DNA from: Bordetella holmesii ATCC 51541
GTDB lineage: Bacteria; Pseudomonadota; Gammaproteobacteria; Burkholderiales; Burkholderiaceae_B
Length of the DNA stretch: 64,000 nt
Assembly: GCA_000612485.1 (NCBI GenBank)
Contig: CP007494.1
Coordinates: forward strand, 310,001-374,000
Direction of reading: 5' to 3'
The notes under the pieces: model-generated
Database searches by the model: none
The model's input: the letters and a program-made list of their open reading frames with translations, nothing else
What the model was told of the DNA's origin: nothing
Shown here: piece by piece, positions 1 through 7,923 of the stretch
Numbering within the stretch: position 1 is the first letter of the stretch
Layout: each line of letters starts with the position of its first letter
Translations under genes and position numbers: made by a program

Positions 1-365
1 ATCGAGAAGACCTCACGGGGATACTTCAGATAGATGACGTAGAGCTGATTCGGGCGCGTGTCATATTCGATGACGTACTGCGGCGTAGAGCACTCCAGCA
101 GACATATCAGCGACCATGCCGTGACCAGCCAGACGCCATTGACGGCGATGGCAGCGGACCATTGCCCCAGCCATGGCGCCAACGCCAGCGGCAATGCAAC
201 CATGATGCCTATCAAATGGGCATCGATGCGCAGCCCGCCCAGCAGGATGCGCATCGGGTGGCCGGCCTCGGCCACGCGCTTACGCTGCCAGAGCATGAGA
301 GCGAGCCGACTCAGCGTCAGCAAGATGAAGGCCGAGACGATAAAGACCAAAATCTGTGAGTACAT
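1..365 (-). CDS. LTA synthase-like sulfatase-fold membrane protein, N-terminal part (runs off the window)
   Basis: Only the first 121 codons are present; the gene enters from the left edge and its ATG is at 365. The translation starts MYSQILVFIVSAFILLTL and has about three hydrophobic stretches (roughly residues 3-22, 45-65 and 70-88). These are followed by the segment TRPNQLYVIYLKYPREVF, which I recognise from the periplasm-entry region of LTA-synthase/MdoB-like phosphoglycerol transferases. Such enzymes have an N-terminal membrane domain and a large periplasmic sulfatase-fold domain; the catalytic domain lies outside this window, so the function is inferred from the membrane part only. The D,D-carboxypeptidase gene lies upstream on the same strand, 220 bases away, which suits an envelope role. 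Confidence 0.6.
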   Translation of the reverse strand, partial: MYSQILVFIVSAFILLTLSRLALMLWQRKRVAEAGHPMRILLGGLRIDAHLIGIMVALPLALAPWLGQWSAAIAVNGVWLVTAWSLICLLECSTPQYVIEYDTRPNQLYVIYLKYPREVFS

Positions 366-456
366 TCGCTGCTACCTGGATCCCGGGCGCGGGCTCGCGC
401 CAAACCCGGAACATAGAAGAAAAGCCGTCAAGTTTCCATGAGCGGCATGACTATCG

Positions 457-474
457 GTTGGCGGCCGCCAACCA
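457..474. terminator. 18-base perfect palindrome between two envelope genes
   Basis: The sequence GGTTGGCGG-CCGCCAACC is a perfect inverted repeat. It lies in the 220-base gap between the stop of the carboxypeptidase gene (586) and the start of the downstream gene (365), both on the minus strand. It could fold as a short GC-rich hairpin and limit read-through, but no T-run follows on either side, so a terminator role is tentative. Nothing else was recognised in the gap. Confidence 0.3.
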
Positions 475-585
475 CCATCGCGCAACATTATCGCCAGTGA
501 CTCACTCGACCGCCGCGCGCGTGCGATATCTGAGCGCACCGAATTGTTTCACGGGTCCGGCATGGGCTCAACGACTGCGGGCTGG

Positions 586-1746
586 TCAGCCACCCGCGGC
601 CGGACCGATGTTCAGCGTCTGGCCTACCCAGAGCGTGGCCGCGTCCATCATACGACCTGCATAGGAGGCCGGCGCGACCTCTTCGCTGGCCAACAAGGGC
701 GCCTGTCCCACCACCTGCCCGTCAAGCAGCCAGCGTACCTCGCCAATCTGCTGACCGGCCTGCACCGGCGCGCGAAGCGGCGTATTAAGAACCACCTGAC
801 GCTCTGGCGTGCGCCCCGTGGGTACCGCAAGGTAGGGTGCATGCCGCGGAGCATAGCTGACCTCATCGCTTGCCCCCATCCACACGCGAGCGCTCGCGGG
901 GGAACCCCAGGCCGGGGCCAGATCGTAGGCCTGATAGCCCCAATCGAGCAACGTCTGCCCAGCCTGAGTACGGCTTTTATCCGAATCGGTACCCGTGACG
1001 ACCGCGATCAGGCGCCGCGTCACGCCCTGCTCGGAACGGCTGGCGGTCGCAATGAGGCAATAGCCGGCTGCGCCCGTATGGCCCGTCTTGATGCCGTCCA
1101 CACTGCTGTCCTGCCAAAGAAGGCGGTTGCGATTGCGCTGACGGATCCCCCCGTACTCGAACTCGCGCTGAGCATCGAACCTCGTCGCCCACTGGGGAAA
1201 ATCGGCCACGTAACGCTGAGCCAGCCTGCCCAGATCACGCGCAGTGGAGTAGGTCTGGGGATCGGGCAGCCCGGCCGGACTGGCAAAACGCGTATGGGCC
1301 AGGCCGAGTTCGGCTGCCCGCCGGTTCATGCGGGCCACAAAGGCCTCCACCGACCCCGCGCTGGCTTCGGCCAGAGCGACTGCCGCGTCGTTGCCGGACT
1401 GCACCATCAGCCCGGTCAGCAGCGCTTGCACACTCACCTGCTGGCCGGGCTCCAGAAACATGCGTGAGCTGCCCGCAGGCACGCGCCAGGCGCGCGTCGA
1501 AATGCGCACTTTCTGATCCAGAGACAGACGTGCGGCCGCCAGATCCTCGTATATCAGGTACGCCGTCATGATCTTGGTCAGCGAGGCCGGCTCTATACGC
1601 ATGTCGGCCTGGCTCGAGGCCAGCTCCTGCCCGGTGGTGACGTCCAGCAGCAGCCAGGCGCGAGCATCGACAGCGGGCGCCGTGGCGGCCTGAGCGTCAA
1701 CGATCAGAGCAAACAAGGCAATGCCAAGGAGGTGGTTAGGTTTCAT
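586..1746 (-). CDS. D-alanyl-D-alanine carboxypeptidase (PBP5/6-type, peptidase S11)
   Basis: This 386-residue protein removes the terminal D-Ala of peptidoglycan pentapeptides at the periplasmic face of the inner membrane. It begins with a signal peptide (MKPNHLLGIALFALIVDAQA). All three penicillin-binding-protein motifs are visible: SLTK with the nucleophile at about Ser55, SGN at 117-119 and KTG (in DGIKTGHTGAAG) near residue 220. The C-terminal part fits the beta-sandwich PBP5_C domain, and length is normal for the family. The open frame continues far upstream over the neighbouring symporter gene, so I placed the start at the ATG directly before the signal peptide; an ATG six codons earlier (1764) is also possible. 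Which paralogue (dacA, dacC or dacD) cannot be decided from sequence alone. Confidence 0.9.
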   Translation of the reverse strand: MKPNHLLGIALFALIVDAQAATAPAVDARAWLLLDVTTGQELASSQADMRIEPASLTKIMTAYLIYEDLAAARLSLDQKVRISTRAWRVPAGSSRMFLEPGQQVSVQALLTGLMVQSGNDAAVALAEASAGSVEAFVARMNRRAAELGLAHTRFASPAGLPDPQTYSTARDLGRLAQRYVADFPQWATRFDAQREFEYGGIRQRNRNRLLWQDSSVDGIKTGHTGAAGYCLIATASRSEQGVTRRLIAVVTGTDSDKSRTQAGQTLLDWGYQAYDLAPAWGSPASARVWMGASDEVSYAPRHAPYLAVPTGRTPERQVVLNTPLRAPVQAGQQIGEVRWLLDGQVVGQAPLLASEEVAPASYAGRMMDAATLWVGQTLNIGPAAGG

Positions 1747-1874
1747 ACAGCTTAGTTGCGCCATGAGTGCGCGTTGAGTTTCGACGCTGAAAAGCGAATC
1801 GTGGGAAACAAGGCCTGCGGTTCGATACCTTGCAGCCGGCCGGAGTTCCCGTACCGATCGACTCGGGAAAGGCG

Positions 1875-2816
1875 TCAAGCCCGTTGACGACCCGCAGCGA
1901 CTCTGACATAGACCAGCTCGGCGGCCAGCTCGACCAAGGTCTGGGTAAGGATGAAGGCCGGCACTAAAGGCTGCGCCCCGGGGATCGCCAACCCGATGGG
2001 TAAAACCACCAGTGAGTTGCGGGTGGCCGCGCTGAATGCGACGGCCCGACGCTGAGGGCGAGGCAGATGATAAGCCACCATCCACCCCAATGCAGGCGCC
2101 AACACGGCGAAAGCCAGGTAAACAGGGGCCGCGGCCCGGATGACGTCCAGCCCCACCCCGGGCGAGATGGCAGCAACCACGACAGCCAGCGCCACCGCCG
2201 TCGCCGGCACCGGCAAAACCCCCAGCGCACGGCGCACCTTCGGATGCGAGCCGGCGCGCGCCATCCATGCCTGACACAATGCGGCCAGAACCAGAGGAGC
2301 GACGATCAACCGAAAAAAGGCCGATAAAAATGGCTCCCAAGGCAGCAACGGCGCCGCCTGCGCACCGATGAACACGCTCAGGTAAACCGGCAACAGCACC
2401 ATTTGCGCCCCCAAAAGCAGCGGAGTAGCCGCCAGGAGTGCCCGTGCATCAGCCCGGCCGAGATGGGCAAAGGTCACGACATAATCGATGCAGGGAGCCA
2501 GCAAAACCATCAGCATGGCCGACCGAATCAGCGGATCTGCCGGCATCCACGGCACCAGCCCGGCCACCAGCAACGGCACCGCGACGAAGTTCGCCAGCCC
2601 CAGCACCCCCAGAAAACGCAGATCCCGCAACGCGTGGCGTAGCTCGACCATGGGCACTTGCAAGAAGGTGGCAAACAGCATCAGGGCCACGATCGGATCT
2701 ATCGCCCCGGACAGCCGGCTCGTCCCCGGTAGCGCCCATGCTGCCAGCAAGGCCAGCACAACCGCGCCAAAGTAGATGGGAACCTGCTTTGCCTCCAACC
2801 GTTCGCGAGATATCAC
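1875..2816 (-). CDS. Bile acid:sodium symporter / arsenite-type (BASS/ACR3-like) transporter
   Basis: The 313-residue product is strongly hydrophobic, with about ten membrane segments. It carries features of the BASS/ACR3 fold: the central APCIDYVVTFAHLGRADA segment and a late helix with AFSAATRNSLVVLPIGLAIPG, where the TRNS sequence lies in the substrate/ion crossover region of such carriers. Family members move arsenite or organic anions across the inner membrane; the substrate here is unknown and no ars gene is nearby. I chose the GTG at 2816 as start because the frame before it overlaps the LysE-like gene and reads as non-membrane sequence. The stop of that gene (2813) overlaps this start by four bases, suggesting co-transcription. 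Confidence 0.75.
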   Translation of the reverse strand: MISRERLEAKQVPIYFGAVVLALLAAWALPGTSRLSGAIDPIVALMLFATFLQVPMVELRHALRDLRFLGVLGLANFVAVPLLVAGLVPWMPADPLIRSAMLMVLLAPCIDYVVTFAHLGRADARALLAATPLLLGAQMVLLPVYLSVFIGAQAAPLLPWEPFLSAFFRLIVAPLVLAALCQAWMARAGSHPKVRRALGVLPVPATAVALAVVVAAISPGVGLDVIRAAAPVYLAFAVLAPALGWMVAYHLPRPQRRAVAFSAATRNSLVVLPIGLAIPGAQPLVPAFILTQTLVELAAELVYVRVAAGRQRA

Positions 2817-3444
2817 GGTGCTATACGCCTGAGCGCTAACAAACCCGTCCCAAAACAGACAAAAATCCCGCCCATCAACCTGTCCACCCAACGCACCACG
2901 CGCGGCCGGCTGAGCGCCGTGCGGGCCTGCCGCGCCACCGCGGCGTAGATATGCAAGGAGCAAAGAGACATCACCATGAAGATGCCTGTGAGCATGCAGA
3001 ACTGTGGCGCCAGCGGTTCACCGGGCACGACAAACTGCGGAAACAGCGCAGCGAAGAACAGAATGGGCTTGGGATTGGTCAATGCCAGGCCACGGCCTCC
3101 AGGAAGTACGAGCGGCTCGCGCGTGATGCCTGGCACTGGCCGGCGACAATCACAATAGGCGATCGGCCCCGCAATTGCTTAAAGCCCAGATAAAAGAGAT
3201 AGCACGCCCCCAGGATCTTGACCGCCATGAACATGGCCGCCGACGTTCTGAGCAGCACCCCCAGTCCCAGCATCGAGGCCGCAGACAGGCAGAACAGCCC
3301 CAAGACGTTACCCAGGGCCCCAAAAAACACCGCCCGCATGCCCGGCCCCAGCGAATTGCGTATGGCCAGAACCGTCGCCGGGCCAGGGCTGACCACCGAG
3401 ATGGCGGCAAGGGCACAGTAGGCCCACAGGGCTTCGGTCTGCAT
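2813..3444 (-). pseudogene. LysE/RhtB-family amino-acid exporter, single frameshift
   Basis: The N-terminal part (MQTEALWAYCALAAISVVSP... to YFLEAVAWH then stop) and the C-terminal part (GLALTNPKPILFFAALFPQF... to ALRRIAP) lie in two frames of the minus strand. Together they give one LysE-type protein of about 210 residues: the SPGPATVLAIRNSL start motif and the ALTNPKPILFF motif are both typical. The break lies at about 3085-3093. Adding one C or G there would read YFLEAVALALTNPK straight through. The start ATG at 3444 has a good GGGAGG ribosome site six bases upstream. As written, the product would lose roughly the last 40 percent of its helices and be non-functional. A real mutation and a base-calling deletion cannot be separated here. 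Confidence 0.75.
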
Positions 3445-3518
3445 GATGCCTCCCAGGCAAGAGCGAAGAATCTTAACGCATCCTGCTCTACACTCAGGCT
3501 GAAAATGGGAGCCTGAGT

Positions 3519-3908
3519 GTGTCCGGACCACCTGCGACTGGATGGAAACGCTATGCATGGGCCAGCCTCGGCTGGGTCATGGTCACGCTCGGTTTCATAG
3601 GCGCCTTTTTGCCCGTGATGCCGACGACCATCTTTCTGATTATGGCGGTGGGGTGCTTTGCCCGTTCCTCACCGGCCCTGGAAGCCTGGCTGCTGCAGCA
3701 CCCGAAATTCGGTACTCCGCTGCGGCAATGGCGCGAGCAAGGCGCCGTCAGCCGCAAAGGAAAACGCTTTGCGGCCGCCGGCATGGCCCTGGGCTATCTG
3801 GTGTTTCTCTGGGGTGCCAGGCCCGGTTGGCCGCTGGCCTGCGCCGTGGGCGCAGGCATGGCCGCCTGCGCGGCGTGGGTAGTATCCCGCCCGACGCCAC
3901 GGCCCTGA
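3519..3908 (+). CDS. ybaN: YbaN/DUF454 family inner-membrane protein
   Basis: This 129-residue protein begins at a GTG. It shows the DUF454 pattern: a first hydrophobic segment followed by GFIGAFLPVMPTTIFLIMAVGCFARSSP, then the LEAWLLQHPKFGTPLRQWREQGAVS loop and a second hydrophobic pair near the C terminus. The biochemical role of the family is not established. The gene is divergent from the LysE-like gene (74 bases apart) and convergent with the alcohol dehydrogenase, whose stop lies only 8 bases beyond this one. An ATG slightly upstream is out of frame, so the GTG start is preferred. Confidence 0.8.
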   Translation: MSGPPATGWKRYAWASLGWVMVTLGFIGAFLPVMPTTIFLIMAVGCFARSSPALEAWLLQHPKFGTPLRQWREQGAVSRKGKRFAAAGMALGYLVFLWGARPGWPLACAVGAGMAACAAWVVSRPTPRP

Positions 3909-3916
3909 AGGATGGC

Positions 3917-4966
3917 TCAGTCGGCCAGCGTGGCGTTGTCGATCACGAAGCGATACTTCACATCGCCCTTGAGCATGCGCTCATAAGAAGCATTGATCTG
4001 ATCGGCACGCACCATCTCGATGTCGGCGACGATGCCGTGTTCAGCGCAAAAATCCAGCATCTCCTGGGTCTCGGGAATTCCGCCTATCAGCGAACCCGAC
4101 AACGAACGACGCTTCATGATGAGGCTAAAGACATCGGGCGCATCGTGCGGCGTGGGTGGCGCGCCGACCAGGGTGAGATTGCCGTCGCGCTTGAGCAGCA
4201 TCAGCAGGCTGTCCAGATCGTGCGGCGCAGCCACTGTATCGACGATAAGATCGAAACTCTTGGCATGAGCGGCCATTTCCTCGGCCTGGCGCGAATTCAC
4301 GACCTCGTCCGCGCCGAGCGCCAGCGCGGCCTGACGCTTGGACTCGGAGGTCGTAAAGGCCACCACCTGCGCGCCCATCGCATGCGCGAGCTTGATACCC
4401 ATATGACCCAGGCCGCCAATGCCGACAATACCCACCTTCTTGCCGGGACCGGCCTGCCAGTGCCGCAAGGGGGAATACGTCGTGATCCCCGCGCACAGCA
4501 GTGGCGCCACCGCAGTCAGATCTTTCTCCGGGTGGCGAATATGCAATCCGTAGCGTTCGTGCACCACGATCTGCTGTGAGTACCCGCCCAGCGTCCAGCC
4601 TGGCGCGTCCGCCGTCGGCGAGTTGTATGTCCCCACCATATCATCGCAGTAGTTCTCCAGGCCCAGCTTGCATTCCTGGCAATGCTGGCAACTGTCCACG
4701 ATACAACCCACTCCGGCCAGGTCGCCGGGCTTGAAGCCCGTTACCTGCTCGCCGACGGCCGTCACGCGGCCGACGATCTCATGGCCAGGTACGCAAGGGA
4801 ACTGAGTGCCTGCCCACTCCGAGCGCACCTGATGCAGGTCGGAATGACAAATCCCGCAATAAGCGATATCGATACGGATATCGTGCGGCCCCACGTCGCG
4901 GCGACGGATATCCAGGGGCCCGAGGGGTTGATCGCCCGCGCGGGCACCGTAAGCCTTGATACTCAT
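3917..4966 (-). CDS. Zinc-dependent NAD(P) alcohol dehydrogenase (cinnamyl-alcohol-dehydrogenase-like MDR)
   Basis: A 349-residue cytosolic medium-chain dehydrogenase/reductase that interconverts aldehydes and alcohols. Catalytic zinc ligands are seen in GICHSDLH and the following PGHE motif. The structural-zinc cysteine cluster is present in DSCQHCQECKLGLENYC, and the Rossmann motif in GIGGLGHMGIKLAHAMGA. The following TTSESKRQAALALGADEV resembles the YahK/ELI3 subfamily, which usually prefers NADPH and aromatic or small aldehydes. The start ATG at 4966 has an AAGGAG site eight bases upstream; an upstream extension of the frame is rejected. It diverges from the histidine kinase gene, and the CTCCGTAG dyad at 5071-5092 sits in the shared promoter region, so it may be under the same control. 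Confidence 0.88.
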   Translation of the reverse strand: MSIKAYGARAGDQPLGPLDIRRRDVGPHDIRIDIAYCGICHSDLHQVRSEWAGTQFPCVPGHEIVGRVTAVGEQVTGFKPGDLAGVGCIVDSCQHCQECKLGLENYCDDMVGTYNSPTADAPGWTLGGYSQQIVVHERYGLHIRHPEKDLTAVAPLLCAGITTYSPLRHWQAGPGKKVGIVGIGGLGHMGIKLAHAMGAQVVAFTTSESKRQAALALGADEVVNSRQAEEMAAHAKSFDLIVDTVAAPHDLDSLLMLLKRDGNLTLVGAPPTPHDAPDVFSLIMKRRSLSGSLIGGIPETQEMLDFCAEHGIVADIEMVRADQINASYERMLKGDVKYRFVIDNATLAD

Positions 4967-5070
4967 ATCATGCTCCTTGTAGAAAAACACCCACCGGACG
5001 GCGGCAACGCCCGTTTGACCTTGCAATTTATTCCCCTGCCGCCGTTAGGGCCAGCCCTTTGACGCGGCCC

Positions 5071-5092
5071 CTCTCCGTAGCGCTACGGAGAG
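5071..5092. promoter_or_regulatory. Perfect 22-base dyad, probable response-regulator operator (kinase / adh promoter region)
   Basis: CTCTCCGTAGC followed immediately by its reverse complement forms a perfect palindrome between the divergent alcohol dehydrogenase and histidine kinase genes. Its core, CTCCGTAG-N2-CTACGGAG, recurs at 7171-7188 in front of the GlcG-like gene. A possible extended -10 (TGTAATAAT) begins about 18 bases downstream at 5110, which would place the dyad over the -35 region, as expected for a FixJ/NarL-type activator. Function is inferred from position and repetition. Confidence 0.6.
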
Positions 5093-5097
5093 CCGAG

Positions 5098-6558
5098 ATG
5101 CCACTGCCCTGTAATAATGGGGCCATCGTGACCACACCCACATTCCTTCGGCGAGGCATCGTCGCCTGGCTGCTGCTCAGCCTGGCGGGCATCGTGCTGC
5201 TGGGCCGCTACGAGTACCAATCGCAGCGCGACCATTTCCTTCAGGGCGCGAGCATCGCGCATCGCATGCTCAGCCAAAAGGCCGTGCAGCACGAGGCCGT
5301 GCTCGAGACACTGGGGGCTTTGTCGCATCCGCCAACGCCCGAGCGCCTGCTACCCAGCTTGCGCCCGGCGCTGGCCGAACTGCTGGGACTGGGCTGGCCC
5401 TCCCCGCAAGGCTGGCAAGGTAGCCAACCCGCTCCGGCCGGACTGGAGCACGCCGTCGAACGGGCCAGAACCAGCGGCCACGCCGTGGTTCTGCCTCTGG
5501 ATGCCAGCCATTACTGGCTCGTGGCGCCCTCGTCCTGGAGCATGCTGATTGATGCCAAACGCTTGCTGGCACCCGCCGATATCGCTGACGATGTCGGTAC
5601 GCTCACCCTGAACGTGAGCAGCAATGCCCTGGCATTGCGCGAGCAACCTGCCAGCAGTGGTCCATTACTCTCCGTGGCCAAGATCCTGGGCTCCGTCAGC
5701 CAGCCTTTCCCCATGCTGGCCTCGCGCCGCGTGGCACCCGCAGACTGGCCCTGGCTGGCCTGGGTAGGCTGGATGCTGGTCAGCGCGTTGCTGGTGGGTG
5801 CAGGACGCTATTGGCAAAACAGCCGGCGCCAGGCCCGACGGCAGACCGAGCAGGCCAGGCTGGCCGCTCTCTCGCGCCTGAACACGCTGGGCGAGATGGC
5901 TGCCGGCATCGCTCATGAGCTCAACCAGCCTCTTACCGCCATTCTTGCCCAGACTCGCGCGGCACAGCGCTTGATGGACGATCCCGACGAAGCCTCCACG
6001 GTACGCCAGGCGCTCGAGGCCAGCGCACAACAGGCCCGCCGGGCCGCGGACATCATTGAACGCTTGCGTGCCCTGGTCGGCTCGGGTGCAGCCGCCGTGC
6101 GCAAACCCCTGGTGCCTGACAGCCTGGCAGGCAATCTTGGCTTTCTGTGCGAACCGGAGCTGGCCAGGCACCAGATCAGCCTGGAATGGACCAACACCGC
6201 GCCTGCCACGCGCGCCTTGGGCGACCCAATCGCCGTGGAACAAATCCTGCACAACCTGGTGCAAAACGCCATCGCCGTACTTCAGACCCGATCGGCACCG
6301 CGCCGCATCCGCTTGCGCGGCGACGTGCGTGACGGACACTACCAATTCAGCGTCAGCGACAACGGGCCCGGCATCGCCGCGGCCGACTTCCCTCACATCT
6401 TCGAACCCTTCTACACCACGCGTGCCGACGGAATGGGGCTGGGCCTGGCCTTGTGTGAAACCCTCGCCGGCTCCATGGATGCTCGCCTCACAGCGGCCAA
6501 CCTGCCTGACGGTGGCGCCTGCTTTACTCTCAGCCTGCCTCTGGAGCCCGCGGCATGA
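5098..6558 (+). CDS. Membrane sensor histidine kinase
   Basis: From the ATG at 5098 the protein has 486 residues. It has one membrane helix near residues 20-36, a periplasmic segment of about 180 residues without a recognised domain, and a second helix near 217-239. A HisKA domain follows, with the phospho-acceptor His at about 273 in AGIAHELNQPLTAI. The HATPase domain shows the N box (LVQNAIAVL) and G boxes (DNGPGIAAADF, GMGLGLALCETL). It would autophosphorylate and pass phosphate to the regulator whose ATG overlaps its stop by four bases. A GTG at 5128, just before TTPTFLRRG, is an equally plausible start and would fall just after a possible TAATAAT -10 element. The periplasmic part may contact the exported GlcG-like protein encoded downstream; this is inference. 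Confidence 0.88.
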   Translation: MPLPCNNGAIVTTPTFLRRGIVAWLLLSLAGIVLLGRYEYQSQRDHFLQGASIAHRMLSQKAVQHEAVLETLGALSHPPTPERLLPSLRPALAELLGLGWPSPQGWQGSQPAPAGLEHAVERARTSGHAVVLPLDASHYWLVAPSSWSMLIDAKRLLAPADIADDVGTLTLNVSSNALALREQPASSGPLLSVAKILGSVSQPFPMLASRRVAPADWPWLAWVGWMLVSALLVGAGRYWQNSRRQARRQTEQARLAALSRLNTLGEMAAGIAHELNQPLTAILAQTRAAQRLMDDPDEASTVRQALEASAQQARRAADIIERLRALVGSGAAAVRKPLVPDSLAGNLGFLCEPELARHQISLEWTNTAPATRALGDPIAVEQILHNLVQNAIAVLQTRSAPRRIRLRGDVRDGHYQFSVSDNGPGIAAADFPHIFEPFYTTRADGMGLGLALCETLAGSMDARLTAANLPDGGACFTLSLPLEPAA

Positions 6559-7178
6559 ATGCCTCTCACACCCCCTTGGTTTACCTCGTCGACGACGACG
6601 ACGCCGTGCGTGACGCCCTGGCCTTGCTGCTGCGCAGTGTGGGTCTGCGCAGCGAAGGCTATGCCGATCCTTTGCAGTTTCTGCAACAGCCACTGGGCCA
6701 GATCGTGGGCTGTGTCGTGCTCGATATCCGCATGCCCGGCATCAGCGGCCTGGACGTATTGAGCAAACTTGCCGAACACAGCGACATGCCCGTGCTCATG
6801 CTCACCGGCCATGCCAACGTCGACCTGTGCCGTCGGGCCTTCAAAGGCGGCGCCATCGAGTTCCTGCAAAAACCGGTCGACGACGATCTCTTCCTGGATA
6901 CGGTGCAGGCAGCCGTACGTAGCCATAGTGCCAGCCGCGAGCGTGCGGCAGTGACCGAAGCCGCGCTCATGCGCCTGCAACGCCTATCGGCTCGCGAGCA
7001 AGACGTGGCTCAACGCGTGGTTCAAGGTCTGGCCAACAAGGAGATAGCCCGCGAATTCGATCTCTCGCCGCGCACGGTCGAGACCTATCGGGCAAATGTT
7101 TTTGCCAAACTGGAAGTCAGTTCGCTGGCGCAACTGATCCGGCAATACGCCCTGCTCCTGGAAGCGCCCGCTCCGTAG
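6555..7178 (+). CDS. FixJ/NarL-type response regulator
   Basis: The 207-residue protein has a receiver domain (residues about 8-120) with the acidic cluster VDDDDAV, the phosphorylation Asp57 in VLDIRMPG, Thr in MLTGHANV and Lys in FLQKPVDDD. A C-terminal LuxR-type helix-turn-helix follows (residues about 140-195: LSAREQDVAQRVVQGLANKEIA, ending in SPRTVETYRANVFAKL). It is translationally coupled to the kinase by an ATGA overlap. Its stop codon lies inside the second CTCCGTAG-N2-CTACGGAG dyad, directly before the GlcG-like gene. The simplest reading is that this regulator binds both dyads, controlling its own operon and the downstream gene. The environmental signal is unknown. Confidence 0.9.
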   Translation: MNASHTPLVYLVDDDDAVRDALALLLRSVGLRSEGYADPLQFLQQPLGQIVGCVVLDIRMPGISGLDVLSKLAEHSDMPVLMLTGHANVDLCRRAFKGGAIEFLQKPVDDDLFLDTVQAAVRSHSASRERAAVTEAALMRLQRLSAREQDVAQRVVQGLANKEIAREFDLSPRTVETYRANVFAKLEVSSLAQLIRQYALLLEAPAP

Positions 7179-7188
7179 CACTACGGAG
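7171..7188. promoter_or_regulatory. Second CTCCGTAG-N2-CTACGGAG dyad, before the GlcG-like gene
   Basis: Eight-base arms CTCCGTAG and CTACGGAG separated by CA repeat the core of the dyad at 5071-5092. It overlaps the stop codon of the response regulator and lies about 80 bases before the GlcG-like start. A possible -10 (TATGCT) is at 7233-7238. The repeat of the same arms and the same two-base spacer at both ends of the regulator operon makes a shared operator likely. Confidence 0.6.
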
Positions 7189-7266
7189 GCCGATGCGTAG
7201 CCGGGCGGCTACCGCCAAATCGAGCAACAGCCTATGCTGGAGTCTCTTATCCAAAGGACGACCACC

Positions 7267-7749
7267 ATGCAAAAAACTGCGCTTCTGCTCGCCTCTTTCG
7301 CCCTGTGCGGCGCCTCCCAGGCCGCCGTTCTCACCGAAAAGAACATCTCGCTCGAAGATGCCCGCCACCTGGCAGACGCGACAGTGGCGGCCTGCCAGGC
7401 CAAAGGCTACAACGTCACGGCGTCCGTGGTCGATCGCGCCGGCGTGCTCAAGGTTCTTGCCCGCGCCGACAACGCCGGCCCGCACACCATCGAAGGCAGC
7501 CGCCTGAAGGCCTACACCTCGGTCTCGGCCAAGTCACCAACCCTGGCGATGATGGAAAACGCCCAGAAGAACCCGGGCGCGGCCAACCTGACCGATATCC
7601 CCGGATTCCTGCTCCTGGGCGGCGGCGTGCCCGTGAAGTCCGGTGATACGGTGATCGGTGCCATCGGGGTAGCCGGGGCGCCTGGCGGTCATCTGGATGC
7701 GCAATGCGCAGACACCGCGCTGCAGGACAACGCGGCGCGTTTCAAGTAA
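7267..7749 (+). CDS. Exported GlcG/HbpS-family heme-binding-type protein
   Basis: The 160-residue protein begins with a signal peptide (MQKTALLLASFALCGASQA) and continues as a GlcG/HbpS (DUF336) domain: LEDARHLADATVAACQAKGY, VTASVVDRAGVLKVLARAD, and the C-terminal glycine-rich PGFLLLGGGVPVK and GAIGVAGAPGGHLD. HbpS in Streptomyces binds heme outside the cell and modulates the SenS-SenR two-component system; other members are cofactor-binding accessory proteins of unknown role. Here the gene follows a kinase/regulator pair directly and carries the pair's putative operator in its promoter region. The ATG at 7267 is chosen because the signal peptide starts there and AAGGA lies upstream. Heme binding is a family property, not shown by the sequence. 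Confidence 0.8.
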   Translation: MQKTALLLASFALCGASQAAVLTEKNISLEDARHLADATVAACQAKGYNVTASVVDRAGVLKVLARADNAGPHTIEGSRLKAYTSVSAKSPTLAMMENAQKNPGAANLTDIPGFLLLGGGVPVKSGDTVIGAIGVAGAPGGHLDAQCADTALQDNAARFK

Positions 7750-7794
7750 AGAGCGCGTCCTCGTCATACCTTGCAGACGACGGGCCCCCTCCAA

Positions 7795-7836
7795 GAGCAT
7801 GAGCAGGAGCCGCGACGGCAGCTCCTGCTCGTGCTC
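7795..7836. terminator. Strong 16-pair hairpin after the GlcG-like gene
   Basis: Arms 7795-7810 (GAGCATGAGCAGGAGC) and 7821-7836 (GCTCCTGCTCGTGCTC) pair along all 16 positions with a single wobble and a ten-base loop. It sits 45 bases after the GlcG-like stop and before the GntR promoter. There is no T-run, so it may be a transcript-end stabiliser or attenuator rather than a classical intrinsic terminator. Confidence 0.5.
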
Positions 7837-7882
7837 CATCGAGCGGATTCTGGCCTGCCGGCAAGCGCGGCTGTCTCCCCAA

Positions 7883-7916
7883 AAGAGTTGACACTTAAAA
7901 GCCGTCCCTCTACCGT
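7883..7916 (+). promoter_or_regulatory. GntR gene promoter with operator AAGAGT-TG-ACACTT
   Basis: The 14-base near-palindrome at 7883-7896 contains a perfect TTGACA -35 (7888-7893). Seventeen bases further is a weak -10, TACCGT (7911-7916). The identical 14 bases occur in inverse orientation at 14889-14902, in front of the opposing Bug-flavoprotein-PrpD operon. This links the two transcription units, and the adjacent GntR protein is the obvious candidate ligand (autoregulation inferred). Confidence 0.6.
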
Positions 7917-7923
7917 TACGGCC

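Noticed and set aside
58..1467. Plus-strand open frames of 65-307 codons across the left end
   Set aside because: They are antisense to the LTA-synthase-like and carboxypeptidase genes, whose minus-strand products carry clear motifs; the plus-strand products are Arg/His/Pro-rich and resemble nothing.
1747..2340. Upstream extension of the carboxypeptidase frame to 584 residues
   Set aside because: It would overlap the symporter gene in another frame and place the signal peptide internally.
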